Origin: UA16 sp042095135
GTDB lineage: Bacteria > Bacteroidota > Bacteroidia > Flavobacteriales_D > Sanyastnellaceae
Reading direction: 5' to 3'
Length of the DNA: 10,870 bases
NCBI GenBank assembly: GCA_042095135.1
Contig: JBELBV010000055.1
Location: 1 to 10,870 of the forward strand
Below, in pieces: positions 1-7,586 of the stretch. The position numbers and the translations under genes are program-made. The stretch's first letter is position 1, and each line of letters opens with the position of its first letter. Below the pieces are notes generated by a model. That model was not told the origin of the DNA and made no database searches. It saw only the letters and a program-made list of their open reading frames with translations.

Positions 1-711
1 TTTTATGGTGACCCGTCTGCAAACAAGCTCAACGTGTGGATGACAGCCGAAAGCGGCGAGAAATTGAGCATCCAGTCTGCGGGCGGTGCGGCAACCACCC
101 CTTCCATTCCCCTGCATGTGACATCAGGGGCGGGCGGAACCGTGCGCATTTCAGGCCTCACCGATGCGAGCACACCGTCGGATATCTGTGCGGTGGTGGA
201 AGACCTTGAGACCGGTGAACGAGCGCAACTAGGCCGAGACGTGCTCGAAGTCAACTTGCCAGCCAACACAACGTACACCGAACGATTCATCGTACACTTT
301 ACGCCCGAGCCTTCCATGATGTGGGAGTCAACCGTGTGCAATGGCCTTGACGTTACGATGTCAGGAGAAGCGTGGGAATCATGGGATGCGAGCTGGTCCG
401 CCAATGATGGCTCAGCCAGCGGTACGGGCATGCCTTACGAACTTGAAGACGGCGAGTACACCTTCGAATTCTCGCTGCCGGAAGCCGGCTGTGTGCAAGC
501 GGTCGACGTAACCGTCGAAACGGCTTGCCTCGGAGACTTTAACCTCAACGGTGAGCGCGATGTCGTGGACTTGCTTGTGCTGCTTTCAGGATTGCCCACC
601 GGGGCGCTGGAAAGTGAGTTCGCCATCGAAGCCGATTGCGATTGCGACGGGGCCGTTACCGTCAACGACATGCTGACGTTCTTGACGGTCTTTGGCACGA
701 ACTGCGACTAA
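1..711 (+). CDS. Secreted protein with C-terminal dockerin-like calcium repeats (5' end outside window)
   Basis: The reading frame is open from the first base, so this is the last 236 residues of a longer protein; a GTG at 34 is internal. Residues about 1-105 look like a beta-sandwich module, with alternating hydrophobic strands and a segment reading VEDLETGE. A second beta-rich module with paired cysteines follows (about 110-175). The end carries two EF-hand-like loops: DFNLNGERDVVD at about residues 179-190 and DCDCDGAVTVND at about 212-223, each followed by a hydrophobic LLVLL or MLTFL helix. This is the dockerin type I pattern (D-x-N/D-x-D/N-G...D), which binds calcium in known families. 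Similar tails end many secreted proteins of marine Flavobacteriales, where they may act as a surface or sorting module; that role is inference. The catalytic or adhesive part lies upstream, so the overall function is unknown. No KxxxK-type or gliding-type sorting domain is visible. Confidence 0.8.
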   Translation, partial: FYGDPSANKLNVWMTAESGEKLSIQSAGGAATTPSIPLHVTSGAGGTVRISGLTDASTPSDICAVVEDLETGERAQLGRDVLEVNLPANTTYTERFIVHFTPEPSMMWESTVCNGLDVTMSGEAWESWDASWSANDGSASGTGMPYELEDGEYTFEFSLPEAGCVQAVDVTVETACLGDFNLNGERDVVDLLVLLSGLPTGALESEFAIEADCDCDGAVTVNDMLTFLTVFGTNCD

Positions 712-719
712 GACTGCAT

Positions 720-1592
720 TCAGGGCGCGGTACCGTCGACTTCGACGAGGCCTTCCGCCCAGGCTTTTACAACCAACTGCTCTTCCATGGCGAGGAGCAG
801 TTGTTGTTTGCGGCGGTGCAATATCATGTCGACCACATCCTTGCGCACGGCGCTGAACGGCGCCACTTCATCCTTGAGCGCATGCTCCAGGAAGCGCACG
901 AGGTAGTGACGGCCTTCGGCTTCAAAATCAACGAGGCGACGGCTCGAGAGCTGCGATTCGGTGCGGTAAAAATTCATCGGAACCTCCTTGGTAAACGAAC
1001 TCAACGTCCACCATGTCGAGCCGTCCAAACCGTAAATCGCGCCATTTTCGACGCACCATCGCTCGATGTCAATCATGCCGGTGGAGTCCAGCGCTGCGAA
1101 TGGTTCTCGGATGTCATCCAGAACAGCAGTCTCTGGCGCATTGATGAACAATACGCGGACGGCATAATCCGTGAGCATGAAGGAGGCCTCGTTCGCCTCA
1201 TAAAACGCCAGGGCCTCGTCATCGCTTACTTCGCTGTCCATGCGCTCGTTGACGTAGCGTTCTTTGAAGGCGTGGAGGAGGAGGGCGTTGCGGTAGGCCT
1301 TGATTTCGTCCTCAAAGGCCGTGGCTTCCGGCGGCAGGGCCGCTTCGGCTTGTGCCACGAGGATCTGTTCCCGGACCCATTGGTCCACGTACCGCTGAGC
1401 GGCGGTCGTCGAATCTTCGAGGCTCAGTCCAACAGGGACGTGGGCCCGGACCTGCAGAGAAGTCAACGTGGCGGTTCCAACACGGGCGACGGCTTGCGTG
1501 GAGGACTCAGCCGCTTCACCGCACCCCGTCCCTGCACCGCCCAATGCTATCCAGAGCACGATTCCAGTTGCAGCCGTCCATCGCATGGCCAT
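720..1592 (-). CDS. SurA-like peptidylprolyl isomerase family protein, probable lipoprotein
   Basis: This is a 290-residue protein with an N-terminal export signal: an Arg followed by a hydrophobic stretch (residues 7-20), then a Cys at 24 in the context GTGC. That fits a weak lipobox, so a periplasm-facing lipoprotein is likely but not certain. The charged helical segment after it (about 65-125) resembles the SurA N-terminal chaperone region. Residues about 140-240 would be the place of a parvulin domain, ending in GRHYLVRFLEH, but the canonical HILV and GGDLGWF motifs of its upstream neighbour are missing, so it may be a chaperone without isomerase activity. The C-terminal helix with RRKQQLLLAMEEQL is typical of this group. 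It starts 4 bases after the stop of the larger PpiC-type gene, which implies translational coupling and a shared job in folding exported proteins. A second in-frame ATG at 1586 is an equally possible start. Confidence 0.72.
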   Translation of the reverse strand: MAMRWTAATGIVLWIALGGAGTGCGEAAESSTQAVARVGTATLTSLQVRAHVPVGLSLEDSTTAAQRYVDQWVREQILVAQAEAALPPEATAFEDEIKAYRNALLLHAFKERYVNERMDSEVSDDEALAFYEANEASFMLTDYAVRVLFINAPETAVLDDIREPFAALDSTGMIDIERWCVENGAIYGLDGSTWWTLSSFTKEVPMNFYRTESQLSSRRLVDFEAEGRHYLVRFLEHALKDEVAPFSAVRKDVVDMILHRRKQQLLLAMEEQLVVKAWAEGLVEVDGTAP

Positions 1593-1596
1593 GCGA

Positions 1597-3603
1597 TCAG
1601 TCGGCGAGGGAGTGCAAAAGCGCGGTGTTCACTTCCACGGAAGTGCCTGTGCGCAGTGCTTCAATCCATTGCGCTTCCAGGTGGTCCTGGTAAGCCGCGA
1701 TGACCTGACCGCGGGCTTCGGCAAGCGTCTTGGGCTCCGGCGAGCGCACAGCACCCACGTGCACCAAAACGGTCTCATCGCCGCCGCCTTCGTACGTGGC
1801 GAACACCGGTGCTTTACCAGCAAGTGTGCCTGCGGCAGCGTCGGCCAGCACCTTGTCTCCCCAGGTGTTGTCGCCTTCGCTGAAACGTCCAGAGGTCAAG
1901 GTGATGGAATTGCCGTTTTCGGTATTGTAATCGCGTTGGAAGGCAACAAGGTCCTTGCCCTTCTTTACGGCCTTCTTCGCGGCTTTAACGGCTTTCTCGT
2001 CTGCGCAGGTGAAGATGTCCACTTCAGCGCGTGTGCCCCACATGAAGTCACCGACATGAGCCGCGTGGAAGGCTTCCAAGCCCGTGGTGTCCTTCACAGC
2101 CTTGCTCCATACCTTCTCATCGGTCAATTCAAAGAGCAGGATGCCGTCGTGGTATTCTTCCATCAGCAACCGGAATTCATCGTGCTTCGACTCGAGGCGC
2201 GCGTCTTCGTAGTCGAGGAGGAGCTTGTCGGACCACGACGTCAGTTGTTCGTCAATGACGGCGTTGGCGCCGGCTTCGGCGTTGCGGACCTTGACAATGT
2301 TCAAGTAGTCCACGAAATCCGCCACCGTAGCAGATTCATCGGCAATGGTCAGCAAGGTGGATGCAGCAGTCTTGCTCGGCACGTTCACGAGCGGATGGCC
2401 GGGGAAGAAGACGCTGTCCTGTTTGGCGGCGAGACGCTTCAGGGACTTAATCGCAGGGGCATTGGACGTAAAGGCGTACTCAACCTTTAGGTTTTCTAGG
2501 AATGAAGCTCGGGTCAATTCGGACCGGCTGTCTCGGCTGACTTTCTTCTGCAATTCGCGCTTGGAGGCTTCGAAGGTGGCAGGTGCCCGGTATTCTAGGC
2601 GCTTGACGACGTGCCAACCGTACGAGGTCTTGAACGGCGCGGAGATTTGTCCGTCCTCGGTCAGGCCGAACGCCGCGTTTTCAAACTCCTCGACCATTTT
2701 ACCCGTGCCAAACCAAGGCAATTCGCCGGCCTTGCTCGCTGTGGAAGCGTCTTCTGACATTTTGAGCGCGAGTTCTTCCCACGGAATGCCTTTGCCCAGC
2801 AGGTCGTGGATGGAGTTGATGCGCTCTTCTGCCGCTTTGAGCGTGGCGTCATCCGCGCCTTCCTTGGTGCGGATCATGATGTGCGCTGTGCGGATTTCGC
2901 CGCGGGCATCCCGGCGGCCTGTCACTTCGAGGAAGTGGTAACCGTAGCGCGTCCGTACGATGGGGCTGAGTTCGCCAACCGGTGTGGTGTAGGCTGCTTC
3001 TTCAAACGGGTAGACCATCTGAAACGCACTGAACCAGCCCAAATCACCGCCATTGTCGCGGACGCTGGGATCGTCAGACCCGGCCTTCGAGAGGGCCACA
3101 GCTTCAAAATCTTCGCCATTGATGATGCGTGTGCGCATGGCGTTGGCTCGTTTCCACGCCTTCAAGGTGTCGGCCGGGTTGGCCTGTGCGCTGCACGAAA
3201 CGAGGATGTGGCGGGCGCGCACTTCCTCCTGCTTGCGCTCCCATGCTTGGTGCACGAGTTCGTCGAGCAATTCGTTGTTGGTGAGGTAGGGGCGAGCCAA
3301 TTGGGTACGGTAACCGGCGAGTTCCTTCTGGAAGGTCTCAACGGTGTCCATGCCCAGCGCTTCTGCGGCCTGGACCTTGAGTTTGAAGTTGATGAACAAC
3401 TCCATGTACTCGTCCAATGCGGCTTCAGTGATGACGCTGTCGCGGTTGTTTTTGAGGAAAATGTGCTCAAAATCGGCGAGAGAAACGGATTCTTCTCCGA
3501 CGGTTAACACGGCCTCGTCTTGGGCGTGGACCGGTGCAGCAGTGAATACTGCCGCAAAAAGCATGCAGGCCACGCCTGCTGTTGGGTTCAACAGGTTTTT
3601 CAT
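1597..3603 (-). CDS. Periplasmic peptidylprolyl isomerase (SurA/PpiC type, two parvulin domains)
   Basis: I chose the ATG at 3603 because it opens directly onto a signal peptide (MKNLLNPTAG..., cleavage near VHA-Q at residue 28). The frame extends upstream to 3645, but that would overlap guaB. The mature protein is 668 residues long including the signal. Residues about 30-125 form a SurA-type N-terminal helical region. Parvulin domain 1 spans about 127-228, with ARHILV, GGDLGWF and YGYHFLEV. Parvulin domain 2 spans about 236-336, with TAHIMI, ELPWFGTG and YGWHVVKRLE. A C-terminal part of about 330 residues has no motif I recognise beyond KDTTGLEAFHAAH, which I recall from other Bacteroidota members. 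SurA proteins chaperone outer-membrane barrels through the periplasm and isomerise X-Pro bonds. This one is longer than E. coli SurA (about 430 residues). It begins 13 bases after the guaB stop and is coupled to a second SurA-like gene, so the three probably share an mRNA. Confidence 0.9.
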   Translation of the reverse strand: MKNLLNPTAGVACMLFAAVFTAAPVHAQDEAVLTVGEESVSLADFEHIFLKNNRDSVITEAALDEYMELFINFKLKVQAAEALGMDTVETFQKELAGYRTQLARPYLTNNELLDELVHQAWERKQEEVRARHILVSCSAQANPADTLKAWKRANAMRTRIINGEDFEAVALSKAGSDDPSVRDNGGDLGWFSAFQMVYPFEEAAYTTPVGELSPIVRTRYGYHFLEVTGRRDARGEIRTAHIMIRTKEGADDATLKAAEERINSIHDLLGKGIPWEELALKMSEDASTASKAGELPWFGTGKMVEEFENAAFGLTEDGQISAPFKTSYGWHVVKRLEYRAPATFEASKRELQKKVSRDSRSELTRASFLENLKVEYAFTSNAPAIKSLKRLAAKQDSVFFPGHPLVNVPSKTAASTLLTIADESATVADFVDYLNIVKVRNAEAGANAVIDEQLTSWSDKLLLDYEDARLESKHDEFRLLMEEYHDGILLFELTDEKVWSKAVKDTTGLEAFHAAHVGDFMWGTRAEVDIFTCADEKAVKAAKKAVKKGKDLVAFQRDYNTENGNSITLTSGRFSEGDNTWGDKVLADAAAGTLAGKAPVFATYEGGGDETVLVHVGAVRSPEPKTLAEARGQVIAAYQDHLEAQWIEALRTGTSVEVNTALLHSLAD

Positions 3604-3616
3604 CTTCAGGTTGTTC

Positions 3617-5250
3617 TTATCGCAAGCTGTAATTCGGGGCTTCACGCGTGATTGTCACGTCGTGGGGGTGGCTTTCTTTCACGCCTGCAGCGGTCATACG
3701 GATGAACTGGGCGCCTTGCAACGCCGCAATGTCAGGGGCACCGCAGTAGCCCATGCCGGCGCGCAAGCCGCCGGTGACTTGATGCATGACTTCCAGCACG
3801 GTGCCTTTATAGGGTACACGGCCGCTGATGCCCTCGGGAACGAGTTTCTTGAGGTCGTCTTCCGCGTCTTGGAAGTAACGGTCTTTCGAGCCCTTCTGCA
3901 TGGCTTCCAAGGAGCCCATGCCGCGGTAGGTTTTGAAGCGCCGTCCTTCGTAAATGATGGTTTCGCCTGGGCTCTCCTCCGTACCGGCAAGCATCGAACC
4001 GATCATCACGGTGTCAGCGCCGCCGGCCAAGCCTTTGACGATGTCGCCCGTGAAGCGGATGCCGCCGTCTGCAATGACAGGAACACCCGTGCCGCGCAGC
4101 GCCTCCGACACCTCCATCACAGCGCCGAGCTGGGGGACACCGACGCCCGCAATCACGCGGGTCGTGCAGATCGAGCCCGGCCCGATGCCCACTTTGACGG
4201 CGTCGGCTCCTGCCTCTACCAAGGCCTGAGCGGCAGCGGCGGTGGCGATGTTGCCGCAGACCACGTCGATGGACGGGAAGGCGGCTTTGACTTTCTTCAG
4301 CGTTTCNNNNNNNNNNNNNNNNNNNNNNNNNNNNNNNNNNNNNNNNNNNNNNNNNNNNNNNNNNNNNNNNNNNNNNNNNNNNNNNNNNNNNNNNNNNNNN
4401 NNNNNNTGCCGCAGACCACGTCGATGGACGGGAAGGCGGCTTTGACTTTCTTCAGCGTTTCAAGTACGCCGCGGCTGTGGCCGTGCGCCGTGTCGATGAT
4501 GACCGCATCGACACCGGCATTGACCAGCGCTTCAGTGCGGTCGATGGTGTCGTGGGTGACCCCAACTGCAGCGGCTACGCACAGACGGCCCCACTGGTCC
4601 TTGCAGGAGTTGGGAAAGGTGCTGAGCTTGATGATGTCGCGGTAGGTGATCAGGCCGACGAGCTTGCTGTCGCCGTCCACCACGGGCAGTTTTTCGATGC
4701 GGTGAGCGCGCAACAGTTGTTCGGCCTTTTCAAAATCTGAACCGTCCTCGGTGACGATGAGGTTCGTGCCGGTCATAACGTCCGCCACAGCGCGATCGAA
4801 CTTTTTTTCGAAGCGGAGATCTCGATTGGTCACGATGCCCACGAGGGTGTTCGTCTCGTCCACAACAGGGATTCCTCCAATGCGGTGTTCCTTCATAATG
4901 GCCAGCGCATCCCCCACCGAGGCTTCGCGGGAAAGGGTCACCGGGTCTTGGATCATGCCGCTTTCTGATCGCTTCACGCGGCGCACTTCGGCGGCCTGCT
5001 CGGCGATGGTCATGTTCTTGTGGATGACTCCGATTCCGCCTTGTCGGGCCATGGCGATGGCCATAGCGCTGCCCGTCACCGTGTCCATGGCCGCGGAGAT
5101 GACCGGGGTCTTGAGGGTGATGTTCCGGGAGAAATTGCTCGCGAGTTGTACGTCGCGTGGGAGCACTTCGGAGTAGGCGGGAATGAGGAGGACATCGTCG
5201 TAGGTCAAGCCTTCGCCGACGATTTTTGGTTTTTGTGAATTGGTGGCCAT
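3617..5250 (-). CDS. guaB: IMP dehydrogenase, intact gene wrongly split by a scaffold gap
   Basis: The enzyme oxidises IMP to XMP with NAD+, the committed step of GMP synthesis, in the cytoplasm. I start it at ATG 5250 (MATNSQKPKI); a TTG at 5259 is also in frame. After removal of the N run and one copy of the repeated 55 bases, the product is 492 residues, the usual length for bacterial IMPDH. Visible parts: the N-terminal barrel with LTYDDVLLIPAYSE and SAAMDTVTG; two CBS domains at about 96-148 (with GIPVVDETNTLVGIVTNRD) and 156-208 (with LPVVDGDSKLVGLITYRD); the active-site loop GIGPGSICTTR with catalytic Cys310 (codon 4166-4168); and the flap and C-terminal YRGMGSLEAM and GGLRAGMGYCG segments. 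It has its own TAATTTTG box upstream and a leader of about 60 bases, and leads into the two foldase genes. Nothing suggests pseudogenisation. Confidence 0.97.
4252..4461. repeat. Exact 55-bp direct repeat flanking the N run (contig-end overlap)
   Basis: The left copy occupies 4252-4306 and the right copy 4407-4461. Both begin tgccgcagaccacgtcgatg and end cttcagcgtttc, with no mismatch that I can find. A length of 55 equals a common largest k-mer in de Bruijn assemblers such as SPAdes, where neighbouring contigs share k bases. It is not a biological repeat. Confidence 0.95.
4307..4406. other. Assembly gap of 100 N (false gap inside guaB)
   Basis: The run is exactly 100 N, the usual placeholder for unknown length. 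The 55 bases just left of it are identical to the 55 bases just right of it, so the two contigs abut and overlap and nothing is missing. Removing 155 bases restores the guaB frame. Confidence 0.96.
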
Positions 5251-5314
5251 TGTGGTCAATTGAATCGGGGGCCGAAACCTTTCAATCGCATGGATTTACG
5301 GGTTACGATTCGCG

Positions 5315-5322
5315 CAAAATTA
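5315..5322 (-). promoter_or_regulatory. Candidate Bacteroidota -7 promoter box (TAATTTTG) for guaB
   Basis: The minus strand reads TAATTTTG, a full match to the Bacteroidota sigma-ABfr -7 consensus TAnnTTTG. It lies 64 bases before the guaB ATG, which would give a leader of about 60 bases. I see no TTTG -33 element at the usual distance upstream, so the call rests on the -7 box and its position. Confidence 0.5.
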
Positions 5323-5334
5323 GGGAAAATACAG

Positions 5335-5347
5335 GCTCCTGCGGAGC
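5335..5347 (-). terminator. Weak hairpin after the type IX secreted gene, possible terminator
   Basis: The bases form GCTCC-TGC-GGAGC, a 5-bp GC-rich stem with a 3-base loop, 14 bases beyond the stop of the FN3-like gene. On the minus strand it is followed by CTGTATTTTCCC, a short broken T run. The stem is short and the T tract imperfect, so this is only a candidate. It would separate that gene from the guaB promoter box just beyond it. Confidence 0.3.
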
Positions 5348-5361
5348 TCGAATTGCTCAAC

Positions 5362-7491
5362 TTATTCTCCGTTGAGCACGTGCACCAATCCCTGCCGGTC
5401 GTAATAGCGTCCCGATCCGTCTTGAATGGTGATGAAATACCCGTAGGTACCCTCCGGGACGAATTGGTCCTTGTAGGTGCCGTCCCAGCCCGCTTCAAAA
5501 TCTTCTGTGGAGAACAGCACGTCTCCCCAGCGGTTGTGGATTTCCATCCGATAATTCGCAAAATCTGCAAAGCTGACCACCGGTCGAAAGGTGTTGTTAA
5601 CCCCGCCAATGAGGATGGTGTTGGGGATCCACACCACAGGTTCTTGTTGCAGGCACAGCTCGTTCGACAAGGCGTAATTGATGCTGCCCGCCGGTCCAGG
5701 TAGTGCGTCTGTGGCTTCGATGAGGTAACAAAAATCACCTGGACTGTACAACAAATTGCTCACGTCATCTTCCCACGTAAACACTGTGTTGGGAAGGGTG
5801 GTCAACAGCTCCGTGGCGTTGCCTAAATTGTATTTGCGGTAAATGCGGTAGCCGGCTGTAGCCCCAGGAAACTCCGCATAGGGTGTCCAGTGGAGGGTGT
5901 TTTTCAAAAGCTGAAAATCGGAGATGCCCCGCAGCCATACCGTCTCTGCTGTGTTTGACATGCCCACCGAGTCGCTGCAGAAATTCTCAACACGCACGCG
6001 GTAGCTATAACTGGATTCATCCGTTTGGGCGGTGTAGTCGGTGTACATCAGCGTCATGCCACCCACGCCTTCTTGCGTCTCAAGGTCGGTGAATTCGGCT
6101 TCGCTGGAGCGTTTGCGCTGCAACGTGTAGGCGTGAGCGTCATTGGAGTTCGGGTCAAGGTCGACGATGATGTTGACCGCCCCGCTGTCCGACACAGAAG
6201 CCCGGCGCAACGAGGTAAAGCTCGGAGCTCCAGGGTAGCTGAACTCGAGGGTCCGGGCGTTGGAGAGGATGTCGAGGCCCGACGCCATTTCCGCGACGAT
6301 GTGGTATTTGTACGTGGCTCCAAACGTTGCACCCTCGTGCACGAAAGAATTGGTGTTGGCATCGACCACACCCGCCTCCTGCAGGCCGGACCAGTTGCCG
6401 CTGCCTGTGGGCATTTCCTCATCAATCCAGATGTGGTAGCTCGCAACTTCCGAGTCCAAGTTGTAGGCACCCGCCCACGACAGCGTGGCTTGGTCTGAGC
6501 AGAGCGCCGTCGAGGCATTCAAAAATAGGCTGGAAGCGCAGTACGGGCTGGCGGCCCCAGGGTCGGGTTCACCGTTGATGAAGCACTCATCAAACGCCGC
6601 TACGTTGTACGATTCGATGTACGCCTGGACGTTCGAGTTCATGTCGATGTACCACGTCGCTGCGGGGTCGTAGATGGTGTCGATGGCCATCTGGAAGCCG
6701 CCGTTGCAGAGGTAGATGATGTAGCCGGCAAGGTCCTCGGCGTCGCTGGGTTCCCACGTCACGACGGCTTCTTGTAGGGCGTAGTCGACCTGAACCGCCG
6801 TGATGAGCGGCGGGTCGGGGTCCAATTCGTCTGACAGTTGGGACCCCGCGGTGTTCGATACTTGGGAACAGTCGTCTTCAGGATTGGGTTGGGTCACCCG
6901 GAACGACAAATCGCCCTCGCATTCCTGCAGGGCATACTGCGCCGTCATCATGCCGCCGTTGTCGGCAATGGAATTGATCTGCAGCCAATTGCCGTCGGCA
7001 TCCAAAAATTCGACCGCTAAAGGCTCAGGGAACGGCACCCCGCTCGTGCCTATACGGGGGCTGTTGAAATTCAGGTCGACAAGCCCCGGCGTCAAGGAGG
7101 GATCAGCCGTCAGATGAATGCTGCAGAGGGTATCCGACGAACCGCCAAACATCCCTGCTGGTCCCTCGGTCACCACGAAGTAACACAGCTCGGTGGTTTC
7201 GGCGCTATACGTGGTGTTGACAAAAGCGGGTGCTGCGGGATCCGTGGGGTCGGGGATGCTGTACGTTTCGAGCACGAGTCCTGCGGATGGTTCGTACAGG
7301 TGCAAGACGTATTGCTGGAAGTCGCCGTTCGGGTCGGCGGCCTGTTGCCAGGTGACCGTTGCGTAGCCTTGGTCGTTGACTTGCACGCACGACATGTCCA
7401 CCGATAACTGGCCGAGGCCAGTCGTGCACACCAGGGTGCCCAACGCCAGCGCCAGCGCGCTCCAACGCCATGTCTGTGTGCGGTTTACCAT
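5362..7491 (-). CDS. Type IX secreted multi-domain FN3-like protein with type B (gliding-type) sorting domain
   Basis: This is a 709-residue protein that begins with a signal peptide: MVNRTQTWRW, a hydrophobic core to about residue 24, then GLGQ. The start is fixed by that signal. The body is a chain of fibronectin-type-III-like modules, roughly at 30-125, 228-325, 326-420, 424-520 and 521-615, recognisable from strands such as ATVTWQQAADPNGDFQQYVL, VVTWEPSDAEDLAGYIIY and LHWTPYAEFPGATAGYRIYR. Paired cysteines recur in the modules. Residues 619-709 form the gliding-motility-associated C-terminal domain: VVWIPNTILIGG, YRMEIHNRWGDVLFST, GWDGTYKDQFVPEGTYGYFI and a final VHVLN strand. In this family the domain sends the protein through the type IX secretion system (T9SS, type B) to the surface or medium. 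The passenger has no visible catalytic motif and may be an adhesin or matrix protein. A TAATTTTG box sits 5 bases before its ATG. Confidence 0.92.
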   Translation of the reverse strand: MVNRTQTWRWSALALALGTLVCTTGLGQLSVDMSCVQVNDQGYATVTWQQAADPNGDFQQYVLHLYEPSAGLVLETYSIPDPTDPAAPAFVNTTYSAETTELCYFVVTEGPAGMFGGSSDTLCSIHLTADPSLTPGLVDLNFNSPRIGTSGVPFPEPLAVEFLDADGNWLQINSIADNGGMMTAQYALQECEGDLSFRVTQPNPEDDCSQVSNTAGSQLSDELDPDPPLITAVQVDYALQEAVVTWEPSDAEDLAGYIIYLCNGGFQMAIDTIYDPAATWYIDMNSNVQAYIESYNVAAFDECFINGEPDPGAASPYCASSLFLNASTALCSDQATLSWAGAYNLDSEVASYHIWIDEEMPTGSGNWSGLQEAGVVDANTNSFVHEGATFGATYKYHIVAEMASGLDILSNARTLEFSYPGAPSFTSLRRASVSDSGAVNIIVDLDPNSNDAHAYTLQRKRSSEAEFTDLETQEGVGGMTLMYTDYTAQTDESSYSYRVRVENFCSDSVGMSNTAETVWLRGISDFQLLKNTLHWTPYAEFPGATAGYRIYRKYNLGNATELLTTLPNTVFTWEDDVSNLLYSPGDFCYLIEATDALPGPAGSINYALSNELCLQQEPVVWIPNTILIGGVNNTFRPVVSFADFANYRMEIHNRWGDVLFSTEDFEAGWDGTYKDQFVPEGTYGYFITIQDGSGRYYDRQGLVHVLNGE

Positions 7492-7496
7492 TGAAA

Positions 7497-7504
7497 CAAA
7501 ATTA
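7497..7504 (-). promoter_or_regulatory. Candidate -7 promoter box (TAATTTTG) immediately before the FN3-like gene
   Basis: The minus strand reads TAATTTTG, the same 8-mer as before guaB, and only 5 bases separate it from the ATG at 7491. If it acts as a -7 box, transcription would begin at or next to the start codon. The 95-base spacer between the wzc stop and this start shows no other clear promoter and no strong terminator. No TTTG lies at the usual -33 distance; one at about 29 bases upstream is too far. Confidence 0.45.
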
Positions 7505-7586
7505 CGAAGCGAAACGGATGTCGCCGCTCATCTCAAAGACGTTACGAACAGCCCATTTGTTGCATACGCGGAGAAATTGGGGCGAT

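Noticed and set aside
1468..2490. Plus-strand frames of over 300 codons opposite the foldase genes (also 636-1703)
   Set aside because: The minus-strand proteins have clear signal peptides and parvulin motifs; the plus-strand products show none.
3604..3645. Upstream in-frame start for the large foldase (position 3645)
   Set aside because: It would overlap the guaB end and place 14 polar residues before a standard signal peptide; the ATG at 3603 fits better.
4252..4461. The 55-bp direct repeat as a biological duplication or integration target site
   Set aside because: It flanks a 100-N placeholder exactly at both contig ends, and removing one copy restores a normal enzyme.
3344..4645. Long plus-strand open frame across the guaB gap
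   Set aside because: It is antisense to guaB and the foldase gene, runs through N bases, and has no recognisable domain; it reflects GC-rich codon shadows.
5251..5314. Purine riboswitch in the guaB leader
   Set aside because: The leader of about 60 bases shows no three-way-junction pattern or conserved aptamer bases that I can recognise.
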